The notes beneath the pieces are model-generated. The model had not been told where the DNA came from and did no database searches. It was given only the letters and a program-made list of their open reading frames with translations. Shown here piece by piece: positions 25,440 to 36,814 of a stretch of 64,000 nt of DNA; position 1 is the stretch's first letter; each line of letters opens with the position of its first letter. The DNA comes from Euglena gracilis (taxonomy: Eukaryota > Euglenida > Euglenophyceae > Euglenales), in assembly GCA_039621445.1 (NCBI GenBank), contig CP154955.1:12466960-12530959 (forward strand). The letters run 5' to 3'. The translations under genes and the position numbers were made by a program.

Positions 25440-26368
25440 CACCCACGCTGTCACCTGCCCCCCCCCGCTTCTATGGTTCAACTTTATGTCTCACGGCTCG
25501 CTCCATGAATGGAAGGTTGTGCTCCCTCCCATGTCTAACGAACACCCCCTGTTCTGTGTTGGCCGCAACCTTTGTCACCAAATTGCTCGTTGGACACGGG
25601 GTGGATTTCGTAGCGCAAGGTGTACCTGTGCCTTCTCCCGGTCTTCGGCGCTGAATTTCCGCGACTCACGGCGGAGCTTCCTTAAACATTCTCTCTCTGC
25701 TCACCCCCAAAATGTTATCAGCACCACCTGAGCTTATGGGGTGTGATTCCTGCCCTCACCGTTTTCCTTGCAGCCGGCTGAGGTCTCTGATACAAATTTG
25801 TTTTCTGCACCAAAGACACAGCAAAGCTCGCAAGAAATCGGTCTGGCTTTCATCCAGGGTGATATTAAACCAAAAAAAATATTGTTTTCACATCGATTTT
25901 CTCCAAAATATATTTTCAGGCTCCTGAGCATCCTCTGAACAATGGTGTACATCCATCCCCCCCCCCCCCGAGATTCTGGTCTCTGTCAATGTAACCGCAA
26001 ATTCAAAAATGACGTCCGATGAATTATCTCTGGATTTATCCCAAAAATAAGAACCACAAGCCCCAACATCAACCGGCTTCATTTTGCTTCTCTCATTTTG
26101 GTCGAAATAATGGAAATAGGTGTGCGGGTTGTACACACGCACACACGAAAACGCACACACGTGCGCGCACATGCGCACACATGTACGCACATGCACACGC
26201 ACACATGCGCGCGTACAGACACTCGCAGCGCAGGTGCGTGTGCACAAAAAACGCACATACGTCCTCCCACACACAATGAGCAAATGGTCAATTTTGCTCC
26301 GGGTCACGGAAGCGGACACTCCATTCTTCCAGCCCCCCCCCCACCCCCCCCACCCCCCACAGTGTCAG

Positions 26369-26520
26369 CGTGGCCCCGGCTCAGCGCGGTCCCTCCCCCG
26401 GCCCCTCCCCCGCCGCCGCCCAGCGCCGCAGCCCCCTCCCTCGCCTGGGGCTTCCCGCTGCCCGCCGCGCCGCCCGCCCGGCCCCTGCCCGGGGTCGCCT
26501 TCACCCCCGTGCCGCCGGAA
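26369..26520 (+). CDS. Candidate proline-rich exon
   Basis: The frame contains PSLAWGFPLPAAPPARPLPG and then VAFTPVPPEG, with strong GC bias at third positions. It joins in phase to the previous candidate exon through a shared GTCA. The downstream edge is uncertain; a shared GTG with the exon at about 28954 would keep the frame. It looks like a low-complexity disordered region. Confidence 0.45.
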
Positions 26521-26684
26521 GGACGCCGCCCAGGCCTCTGCTGCCCCCGCCTGTCCCTGACGTTGCGTGGTGCACAAACCGTCAGGCGTGGCAAACATAC
26601 ACGTACGGACATGTGGTAGCGCACAAATAAATAAAATGCACACAGACACACATAACACCATATTTACATCATGCATGTGTATGT

Positions 26685-26817
26685 GTGTGTACACACACAC
26701 ATATATATACATATATGTGTGTGTATATATCTATCTATATATATAGATATATGTCTGTATGTATATATACATATATATGTGTGTATATATATGTATATAT
26801 ATGTATATATGTATATA

Positions 26818-26852
<35 letters not shown>

Positions 26853-26895
26853 CTGTGTGTGCAGTTTGTAGAATGTATATGTGTATATATCCATA
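26685..26895. repeat. TATG/TGTATA microsatellite
   Basis: Mixed (TG), (TATG) and (TA) repeats. Confidence 0.9.
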
Positions 26896-28953
26896 TATTT
26901 CCCAAGCTGGTGCCCCCGCCACCCGTATGGCTCCTGTATTCCAGAAGGGGTTGTCTTCATGGCACGCCCTCTCCTCCTCTTCCCCCCCCCCCGGCCGGCG
27001 CCTGCCTCCACGTTCACGCCTTCCCATCCCCCTCCCCCCCACCCTCCCCCTTCCCGCCCTCTGCCCCGGTGCCCGTCCGCACGGGGGCCCCGACCCCCAT
27101 ATTCCTCCCCCAGGCAGCGGTCCCCTCGCTCACCCCCCTCCTCCAGCCACCACCGTTGAGATGGTTTGGGGGGGTCTGAACCTCCATGTACACAGACAAA
27201 AGAGCCAGAGGCGAACAACAGCGCCAGGCCAGAAGAAGGGATAAAAGGCACCACAAAAAAACAGCCACAGCTTCAGACGGGGGTCTGAAGCCGCGAAGGT
27301 GAGACTGCTTCGGTTTAGTTGTTTTTGGCTTTCCGAGCCTGCCCACCTTCATTTCCTGCCTGCAGAAAAAAACAATGCTGTGCACATTGATTTTTTTTGT
27401 CTGTCAGAAACATGTAGCAAAAGCTCAGGGGGAGATCTGCCCCCCAGCCGATCTGCCCCCTGCATGATTTCACAGGTCTGCTGTAAGTAAGAGCAGGGGG
27501 TCCAAAGCTCCGGAGAAACACAGTGGATGTCTTCTACCCGTGACCTTGTGAAACACGAACCACACAGCCTAAACAGGCCATACATTTGTGTATATGGAGT
27601 GTATGCAAAGACAGCATTCAGATTAGTTGCTGTAAGTGTTTTGAATGCTTTTGCACACCTCCCCCCCCCCCCGGGAACCTGTCAGGGAGGGTCCGGCCTG
27701 GGATACTGTCAAGGTCCCTGGTACCCGCCAACCTGTTAGTTGAGAGGCGGAGACGCGCATTGAACGTGCCGCTGGACCGTCCTCGCAAATGCTGGTTCAT
27801 GTGCAGCGTCCCCTGCTCAGCACCAATTTGAAGTGCCACGTTCAGGGCCTCGAACGGCTCGTTTATCGGCGTCGAGGAGCAAATGGTCCGGCCCCAGTTG
27901 CCATGTGCCAGCCTCCAAGGAAATGCGGCCGACGGACGCAATCAACAACTTCACACACACCCCAATTTCCATTCGCACGCGTGGCCCTTTCTGCATTTGT
28001 GCACATGGCCGGCGTGCGGAAACGCGCACGCCGACCACCCAATTTTTCACCTAGTCACGGTTCTGAGTTTTGTCTTCTGGGTTGCCGGTTTCCCTCTCTT
28101 TCCCCCACCCAGGCATCTATAGCTAAAATGGCCTAAAATGGCCAAAAATGGCCTAAAATGGCCTAAAATGGGAAAATTTGGGGGCTTGACTATAGGTGCC
28201 TGCCCCCACCCGCCAGGCCACCAGGCACCATCTGGCCAATTGCTGATGGCATTGCGCAATTGGTCAGAATCTCCGCGCCGGGGGCCCCAAATCCGGAGCC
28301 AACTGCAGCCGTGGCCCGTTCCCCATTTGGTGCGCCGCCCCGCTGCCTGCCCCCGCCTACCCCCCAGTCTCCCCCTTCCCCCCGGGCCCGCAACTTCCCT
28401 CCCCCCTGCCCAGGGCCGAATGGGAATCCCGGAAACCTTATGAGAATGGTGGTTCAGTTGGGGGGGGATCTGACCCCACCCAACACCCAAAAATTCTCCC
28501 CTCCACTAGGGTTGGTGGTCTGCCCACCCTGTGTCCTAAAAAGAAGAACATCTGGACCAAAAAAGACAAATTTTTCCTTCCGGCGCTTTGCGCCGAAATT
28601 TTTTTTGTGCTTTTGACAAAGTTTTGCCCCCAAAAAATGCCCAAACTGACGAGCAGTACTTCGATTTGGGGGGGGGCAAACTTTTTCAGTCACCCGTTGT
28701 TTAGGTGGGGGTGGCCGCCCCTGCCCCTCTGGACCAGAGGGTGTCCGACCACCCTTCCCACCTGCCTTTCTGTCGAAACCTGGGGCTACCGCCCCCCCCC
28801 CCCCCAAACGATCTTTTAAGTCGAAATTCAGCGACAAATGGATTTTTCTCTGCACAGCGCTCCGACCCCCCCCCCCCCCTCCCGGACAGGCCCCCCCCCC
28901 CCCCCCCAGTCCTCCCCCAACAGCCCTGCCCCCACCCCCGCCCTCGCCCCCAG

Positions 28954-29045
28954 TGACTGCCCACCTCCCGTGGGCGACGGAGTACGCGTGGCCAGCGGCC
29001 AGCGCCCGGGCCGACCTGCTGGGGCGGTTCCTGCCGGCCGGTCCC
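28954..29045 (+). CDS. Candidate exon
   Basis: The frame reads TAHLPWATEYAWPAASARAD, then LLGRFLPAG and a proline-rich tail. It is preceded by a C-rich tract and CAG. The aromatic-rich segment and third-position GC bias suggest real coding sequence, most simply another exon of the zinc-finger gene. The 3' edge is not resolved. Confidence 0.4.
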
Positions 29046-29589
29046 CCCGCCACTCCCCCGTTCCGGCCAGGACCCCCCAGAGCCCCGCCCACCCACCGTC
29101 CCCTCCTGTCCCAGTCTGTGGCCGACTCGGGTGGTGCTGGCTGGAGAAACCGATCACAGATTTGTCGGTGTTATTTTTGGCTTTTTTTGGGCAACTGGGT
29201 TTTTTGGCAACAATTTTTTGACGTTGGAAGCCTTTCGCTTTGTTGTGTATTTTTTTTGGATTTCTTTAGAGTCTAAGTTGCCCAACCCCCCCACCCCGCC
29301 ACCAGTTGTTCATCAAGTGCATAGCACGTTTTTTTTGCAAGTATTTTTATTTGTGCTGGACCACAGCTACTTTTTTCTTAAAGCGGTCCAAGTTGCAGTG
29401 GTTCCGGAGTATAAAATAGACTCTACAACTTTGGCCCGCATTTTTTCATTGTAGTTGAGTCAGCAATGCCTCCGTGCTGTGGGACCTGCCCAGTCAGTTG
29501 CGTTGCAGACGCAGCGCAAGCACCTGCTCTGCCTGTAGCCCCCTTGCCCTGGCGGTGGGGCGGGGTCCCTCTGCTCTGCCCTCCTCTTC

Positions 29590-29770
29590 TTTACGTTGGC
29601 CACGGGCCGTCCTGCCCCCGGGCGGAAGTGGCCTCCTCCTCCGCTCCCCCACCCCTCCTCCCGGCCTTCGCAAAATTGCCCCCTGGGGCGTTCCCCGCCC
29701 CCCAGCTTCCCCCCACCCAGGGAAGCCCGCAGGATCCTTCCTCGACGCCGGACGATGCAATGGCAAACCG
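29590..29770 (+). CDS. Candidate proline/alanine-rich exon
   Basis: One frame is open and reads AEVASSSAPPPLLPAFAKLP, then PGAFPAPQLPPTQGSPQDPSS. The other frames are arginine/glycine-rich. Assignment to the long + strand gene is by position and composition only. Confidence 0.3.
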
Positions 29771-31105
29771 TCTGCCCGTTCTGTAAACCCCCAAAACAAG
29801 ACCCCCAACCTAAAATAAATACAATATGTAATAAACTCCCAAAGCTAGAACCACCAAAAAATAAGACCCCCAATAATTTTGGGGAAAATCCAAAAAAAAT
29901 CGAACCCCCTTAAATTATGAAAATGCCCCCCCAAATGGGTTAATTTTTTAGCATCTTTCGATTCTTTACCATTTTGCATGTGTTGCCCTTTTTGCACCTG
30001 TTTTTGGACCCGCTTTGGATCCCTTGGAAGGCTTTTTTCGCTCTAATTCTTCCGTGAAAATCCAAAAGGCAGACCCCCCAAAAAATAAGACCCCCCTTGG
30101 GATTTTCAGCAACGGACCCAAAAAGTAGGTCCGGGGTCTTATTTGGGAGGGGGGGGTTCGTCGGTGGCCGGGCCTGATTCACCCTTCACTCTCATAATGT
30201 GCTCACCCCGCACCTCTTATGGCGTCCCACCAGGGAGGAAAACTGGTGAAGAAATGATGGTAAAGTGTACCCATAATCACGCAGTGTGTCACATTCTTTT
30301 TGAACTTTGTTGTGCTTTGTGAGTTGGAGTAAGGCGTTGAATGAGTTGGAGTAGCAAAGTGAGGCTTTTCCTCATGAAGAAGTGGCAAATGGGAAGAGTT
30401 TGTGCAGGGGGGTTTTGCAGGTGGCATAATTTGTAGGTATTCGCGCCGTGTGAAATCTTGAAAAGAGAGGAATTTATGTGAGCATACACACACAGATATG
30501 TAGCAATGCCTCCCCCCCTGAAAAATTTTCGTCCCCAAAAGAAAATTGCCCTCTGCCCTCTGTACCCAATGGCATCTACTCCTAGGGATATGACTCCTTC
30601 CCTTGTACCCGCTGACCTGCTTCCAACGTCCTTATGAAAATTTTCGCATTTTTTGTTCAAAAATGCAATATTTTCAAGTTGAAACATTTCGTACAGTTTT
30701 TGGTGCTTGAGGATCACAAATGTTGAAAATCGTTTTTTCTTTTGAAGCTTGATTTGGTGACGTATTGTTGATTTTTGCGTCCAAATGCCTGTAATTTCAA
30801 CAGTGGGGGGCCGAGTGGGTGCCCCGCCAGAGGCGGGGTATTCTTCTATTTTCGGCGCGAAGCACCGAAAAAAATTTGGGACCCCAAAATTGGCCCCCCG
30901 AAAGTAGGCCCCCCCGAGCACCCCCCCCCCCCCCCCGGGATGGGTGGGTGGGTCCGGACACCCCCCCCCTGGCCCCGGGTCCCAAAAACTTCTGATCCAT
31001 TCAGTGGACAAGGTCGGGTCTGCCGCCGGTCTGGGAGACCCGGGCCGACCAACGGGTCTGCCTCCCTCCCGGGCTCTCACTGGCGGCGGTGTTTTTGTCG
31101 CCCAG

Positions 31106-31195
31106 CGGCCGCCTCCCCCGCCTGCCTCCTCCCCTCCACAATTTGACTCCCCGCCGCCGAGGACCCAGTTCCCTGCCAGCACCCAGCGCAAAATA
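31106..31195 (+). CDS. Candidate proline-rich exon
   Basis: It follows a CCCAG acceptor at 31105. The frame reads RPPPPPASSPPQFDSPPPRT then QFPASTQRKI. It is low complexity and probably disordered. It may be another linker exon of the zinc-finger gene. Confidence 0.35.
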
Positions 31196-32089
31196 CCCCG
31201 GCACCAGGGGGAAACACAAACCCACTTTTTACATCATTTGCAATTCTTTTGTGTCGCCTTTTTTGAGGGTCCGTGTTGCGTTCTCCCCCCCCCCCCGCCA
31301 GCACACCTGGTGGGTGTTTCTCTGTCGGATGGATGGTTTCTACGGATCATCCCAAGAAGTTGGCTCCAGAGGCCTTTGGGGTTTGGGTAAGGGAAGGGCT
31401 TAAACATGAATAAATTTGGCCATTTTGGACACCTAACCCAAACCCGAGTTCGCACAATTACCCTTGCCCGCACCCAATCCACTCAATTTTTCAAATGCCC
31501 AATGGAAACAAATATTTACAATCTGGTGAGAGTCTCAATGCAAGTTATCGAATGTAAAATAACGCTCAATGAGATGGTGCCAATTTCCACGTTGGTGGAT
31601 AAGCCATGCCTCTGTCTCAGAAACAAATCACAGATTTGGACTTTGCATACACACCACATGCCATAAACACCACATACGATGTACACCATAAGGGGCTTGA
31701 ATTATCTTTTTAATTCATCCTCAAGTCTTCTACAAATTTGCATCCAGAGGGAAAGAAGGAAGACAGGAAGGCACCTACCGTGCAACACAGAATCACACCA
31801 TTGGAATGGAGAATGCCAAACACTTGCGCAGTAGTCTCATTTGAATCCCAAGTTGATTCAGGGCTGTGTGCGCACACACAAGGTTGTTCATCGTTTGTTT
31901 TGTTACTTTTCATTCGTTTTTTTTTCCAACCGGTCCGGGGCCCGAGGCTTTCCATGGAGAGGGGACTGAATGGATAACGGGATAACGCAACAAACAGACC
32001 TCCCCTCCCGGGAAAGTGTCCTGCCAGAGGACCTGTCAGAAAGTCAGGCATCCCCCTGGGTGACAGTTTCTCTGGGGGGGGCCTCCCCC

Positions 32090-32325
32090 CAGATTACAAA
32101 AAAAAAATCAATTTTTCTGGATCATCTGGCCTCCAAAATGCTAGATTTCAAAAGAAAGTTAAATAAATGACCAAAAGGGGGGGTTTTGGGTGCTATTTTG
32201 GGTCTTATGGGACTTCGAAAAATTTCGAAAATTTTGGGGAGCTGTTGCCCCCCCAAGTAATACCCCCCCCTCGGGCCGGGACTTCAGGCGAAAAGAAAAT
32301 GACACCCAGGGGGGGGGGGGTAGCG
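32090..32325. repeat. Dispersed repeat family C, second copy
   Basis: It matches the copy at 8000-8372 over the AATCAATTTTTCTGGATCAT to CGGGCCGGGACTTCAGGCG interval. Confidence 0.65.
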
Positions 32326-32386
32326 CAGGACGCGCGATACGCCGGGCGCTGCCCTCAGCACCGGCCAGCCAGTGGCCTAGCCGCCA

Positions 32387-32520
32387 CCCACAAGCCATCC
32401 CCAGCCTGCCGCCCATGCCCGGTGGCCCCGGCCTGGTCAGCGTCCAGCCGCCCCTCCCCCCGTTCCTGTCCTTCGCTCCCTCCCAGGCGGAATTTCCAGG
32501 CACGGCCAACCCCACCCAGG
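32387..32520 (+). CDS. Candidate proline-rich exon
   Basis: The frame reads IPSLPPMPGGPGLVSVQPPL then PPFLSFAPSQAEFPGTANPTQ. Third positions are GC-rich and the sequence ends in CCCAG followed by G. It resembles the disordered linkers of multi-finger RNA-binding proteins, but this is only composition. Confidence 0.4.
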
Positions 32521-33018
32521 GGTCCTCATTTGAGCCCCCCCCCCCCCGCGCCTTTCTCCAGCCTCTCCCCTCTATCGAGCAGTTTTATTACGAGCCACCC
32601 GAAGCACGACTGAACGGCAACGTTTTTTTTGGGGGGGCAAAAGTACGCCAAATTTGGGCAAACAAAAATGATCCAAAATAGGTGGACAACCTCAAACTTG
32701 GGGTCAAAAGGTCGTTCTTTTTTTTGCATAATTGGCAGGTTTCGGTTCGCAGTTTTACTTTTTGGGGTACCCACTTCCAGTCTGGGGACCCCCATGGGCT
32801 TGTTTCCAGCCACCCCAAAGTTTCCAGCCACTGAGCTGCCCCCCCCCCCCCCGGAAGTCACTGGGCTGCAGGACTCCAAGGCACCCGGTCGTTCCCCCTG
32901 CAGGATTGGACACATGGCCAAAAGAGGCCCTGGGCGCTTGGCCCAGGCACTCTGGCGCCAAAGGCGGCGGAAGCGCTGCGGTTTCAGAAAAAGGCCAATT
33001 ATTCAGCCGCTTCGGGGC

Positions 33019-33156
33019 CAGGGGTTTTCTTAAGCCGGAGGGTACCCCATTCCCCGGGGGGGGGGGGGTCCAGCCAGCAGCTCAAATCCAGCCAGCAGCC
33101 TTTTTGCCAGCCAGAGGCCGGACCCCCCCCCGGGGGGGTCCTTAAGAAAACCCCTG
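33019..33156. mobile_element. hAT-like miniature element with perfect 8-base duplication
   Basis: Perfect 16-base inverted ends CAGGGGTTTTCTTAAG / CTTAAGAAAACCCCTG, flanked on both sides by TTCGGGGC. The interior has CCAGCCAGCAG units. Confidence 0.85.
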
Positions 33157-33183
33157 TTCGGGGCCCATCACCCCCACACACAG

Positions 33184-33354
33184 CTCCCGGAGAGGGGGGG
33201 GATGGGACAGCCGGGGCTCCCCTTCCCCGGGCGGTTGGTCCAGTTCCACCTGCCGCCGCTGCCCCCGCCGCCGCCGCCGCCGCCATGCCCCAGCAGGGGT
33301 TCGGCCGCCAGCCCCCTCCCCCCGCCTTGGCCATCCACGGCCCCCCCGGCCAAG
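33184..33354 (+). CDS. Candidate proline-rich exon
   Basis: It follows CACACACAG and ends CCAAG before GTATTC. Two frames are open. One reads MGQPGLPFPGRLVQFHLPPL then a polyproline run. The other reads a polyalanine run and then MPQQGFGRQPPPPALAIHGP. I cannot choose between them. A hAT-like miniature element (33019-33156) sits immediately upstream. Confidence 0.4.
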
Positions 33355-33699
33355 GTATTCAGTGAGCGGTGATTTTTGCAGGCGGGGGGAGAGCTGGAGG
33401 GGTCAGGCCACCCCCCCCCCTTCCCCTTTCAGACAGAAGGGGGGGTTGGAACTCCCGGCCGGTAACCCCAAAAAATCAAGCGCTTCGCGCCGGGGAAGAT
33501 GGATTTTTTCGGTGTATGTTTTGTCCGTTTTTTTAAAAAAAGAAAAGTGTGTGAAAACGCGAGTTTGGGGCCTTTTTTCAAGGCCCCAAAAAAGTTTTCC
33601 TGCGCTTTGCGCGGAAAACATTTTTTTTGCACGGGGGAAGGGGGTCCGACCCATCGCCATCCCCCCCCCTTGGGGCCGGGCCACCGGGGAGGTCCAGAC

Positions 33700-34075
33700 C
33701 ACACACACACACAGCCCACACAGCACACACACGCACACACCACACAACACACCCAGACACACACAACACACACCTACACACACACACACACAGCACACAC
33801 ACAGCACACACACCCAGACACACCCAACACACACACAGCACACATACAGCACACACACACAGCACACACACACACACCCAGACACACACAACACAAACAC
33901 AGCACACACACAGCACACACACACCCAGACACACACTGCACAAACACACAACGCACACACACCCAGACACACACAACACACACACACACCCAGATGCACA
34001 CAACACACACACACCCCCAGACACACACAACACACACACAACACACACACACACACAACACACACACACACATTC
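33700..34075. repeat. CA-rich microsatellite with CACAGCACA and CCCAGACACA units
   Basis: Interrupted (CA)n with recurring CACCCAGACACACA units, showing a partial higher-order pattern. Confidence 0.9.
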
Positions 34076-34128
34076 ATTCACTATTTCATTCACTCTTCAC
34101 TCATTTAATACCCTGCCCATGACGGCAG

Positions 34129-34205
34129 CCCACCACGGCCCCGCCATGCCCTGTCGGGCATGCCCCAGGCCGACTGGGCCCCCCCGCCAGCACCTCCCCT
34201 CTCTC
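34129..34205 (+). CDS. Candidate short exon
   Basis: After a GGCAG acceptor-like site one frame reads SGMPQADWAPPPAPPLSPSG. The flanks are a CA-rich microsatellite upstream and AT-rich non-coding DNA downstream. Weak support by composition only. Confidence 0.25.
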
Positions 34206-35705
34206 CCTCGGGTGCGGCGAAGTCTCCCGGTGTGTCTTGTGGTCCGCGGGTGAATTGTGTGGGAAAGCTTGTTTTGTGTGTGCTGTGTGTGTGAATGTCC
34301 GCCACGATGACATTCATTATGCATGTCATGATGCAGACGGCATCATGACATGGATCAGTGGATGATGCCATGATGCATCATGATGTCATGGCATATGGCG
34401 TGTGCATGTGGAATATTTGCGATGGGCAATGAATCCGTGGTTTTTTTTTAGTAACTGAATGAAACAGAACCCCTGAACAAGGGTGTTTTTGAAACCGGAG
34501 GTGACCCTCTCCGCGGGGCGATGCATCCAGCCAGCCCTTTTTTTTCCGGCCATCTTTCAATGAGATGCTGGCCAAGCACTTGTGCCATCCACCACTGTCC
34601 ATATTAATGGAGCACAGGAATAGGTTTTGTCCACAGCCGTCCACATCCATCCACGCAAGTCTGGGGGATATCGTCAACTGACCTGTGACCATCCCATGGT
34701 CCATTTGCTCCAGTGAATGAAGGGCATCCCTTTTGTTGCATGGTTTTATTTATTTATTTATAACTTAATTCAATTTAGTCCCTCCATTTTAGAATTTTTC
34801 CTTCCCAAGTCTAAGTCATGTATAACCAAGTTTAAGTCACACACTCTCATAATGGATGGGTGATCTGGGCTATCAATGAAGGATAGGAATGTGAACTACA
34901 CATTCTGCACTCTGTGTGGAGTTGTGTGGAGTTGTTTTCTCCGGTTTCGAAGTTTTCGGTGTAAATTTTCTTTGGTTTCAAATTTATTTGTTTGCCTCAA
35001 AATGTCCCAGTATTCCATTTGACCTCCGTGGCCCTCCACAGCAGTCCACAGGGCCAAAACTGGGAATGGCCAACGACTTGTTGCTGCTCCTGGGGGGGGG
35101 AGCAGTCGGATGAAAGGAAATTGGAGTCGGCCCAGCCCTCGCAGCCACTTTCAGCCCGAAAGGTTTTCCGCACAAAGTTTTTTTGGTTGATCACTGTCGT
35201 CAAATGATCTTTTTGAAATCAAATTTCAACCCACCTGAATTTGAGCTTCCTTTCCAGATTTCCGGTGCCAGTCAAGTCCAGCCTAGCTTCATGAGCCAGA
35301 CAGAACCTTTTTCCTGCCACAACTCTTTCCAAATTGTGGCTCAACCCTATGGGGTTTTTTAGGATGAGTTTGGGAGAAAAAATATTAAAATTAAAAAATT
35401 CTTGGTCCAACAAACTTGAGGGTAAATATGTTTCCAGGGAAGGGGGATGTTATTGGGACAAATGGTTAGAATATCTTCGGGGCTATTATTCAGGGCAAGA
35501 CTGTCATTTGGAGGATGCCAATGGTCAGTTTGGAATGTCTTCGGAGACACAAAAAGATGAATAATTTATGCGAGTGTTTCCTTTGACCGTCCAGGATTCA
35601 GTGACTCCCTTTTTCTTCGGTGATTTCAGTTGTGGTTTAGCAGCCGGAGCAGCACACCTATCCTGCCCTATTCCTTTTGTGCTTTGGGGCTTCCCCCTGC
35701 CACAG

Positions 35706-35879
35706 CTTTCGGCCGCCCCGCCAACCCACCGCCTGCCTGCGACGCCGCCGACAGCGACCCGTTCCGCGGGCCGCTGATCGGACTCGCCGCCAAGTCCCGA
35801 GCGACAGACCTGCACGCAGACTTGGAGGCTGACAGCCTTCTCGTGCGGCTGCCTTCCGGCCAGGGAGCTGGCGGGACTC
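35706..35879 (+). CDS. Candidate exon
   Basis: It follows CTGCCACAG. The frame contains FGRPANPPPACDAADSDPFR, then GPLIGLAAKSRATDLHADLE and ADSLLVRLPSGQ. This is a normal-complexity, mixed-charge sequence with GC-rich third positions, and the best coding candidate between 33.4 and 43 kb. A possible GT donor lies at 35880. No family is recognised; strand and position suit the long + strand gene. Confidence 0.5.
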
Positions 35880-36814
35880 GTGTTTCAAATCAATCAGCTC
35901 TGGTCGTGTTGTGGCATTGCCCCAGTTTCAAACATTTTGACACAGCACACACCACATGGGACATCCATATAAAATATTATTTGTTTCCATGTATTTGTGC
36001 ATCTCCCGGACGCTCACCCCCCCCTGGTTCAGATTTTTTTGGAACAATTGACAAAAAGCTGTGGAATTGTTGGCCCAAAATCCAAAATCCAAAATCCAAT
36101 ATTGACAAAAATTTGACAAAAAAGTTTTGTATAAAAAGCCAAAAACGTGCAAATTTCTCCAAAATTTGCAGAAATTGGCAAATCTTTGTATTTTTTGCAA
36201 ATGTCGCAAAGAACACTTGTGTTTCCTTGTAAGTTTTATTTTCCAGGACTGCTTGGAACTCATTCCACGTTCCATTTCAAGTTGATGCGAGCTGAGGAGT
36301 GAGGGGGGCAAGGTTGTATGCCACAAATTTCGATGGCACATGATGGCACAAAATAGGCCAAAAGCCCGAAACTTGGGGGTTCAGAAGTTGAGTTTTGCAC
36401 GTGTAAGAAGGCTTTTGGTGGTTATATCAACCAATTATCAGGCCAAGTGCCTGGATAGTGGATCTGAGTGTGGAAGTTTTTTTTCGGTTTCTTTTTGGTT
36501 TCAGTTTTGAAGGCCCTTGTTCCCCGGAACACCTGTATTTGTTCCTGATGGATTCTGATTCCGCCAAAGCCCTGCCCTCGACCTGTGGCATGACTTGTTC
36601 CATGAGGACCCCACAGTTTGATGCTGGAGGCGCCGCCGGCACTCGCCTTCAAAGCTGCGTATGATTCTCACCCGAGAGCTTCCGGCCTGCTTTACCAAGC
36701 ACCGCGCTGATGCTGTGGGGCTGGATTTCTCTTCATCTGACCAACCTGCCCACCGATGCCAAAGTCGAGGTTAAAGGGAAGTGAAGAGAGTTGATTTTCC
36801 AACAGTGGATCAGA

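Noticed and set aside
28454-29096. Long minus-strand glycine/arginine-rich frames
   Set aside because: They are shadows of GC-rich plus-strand exons and C-runs; no family features.
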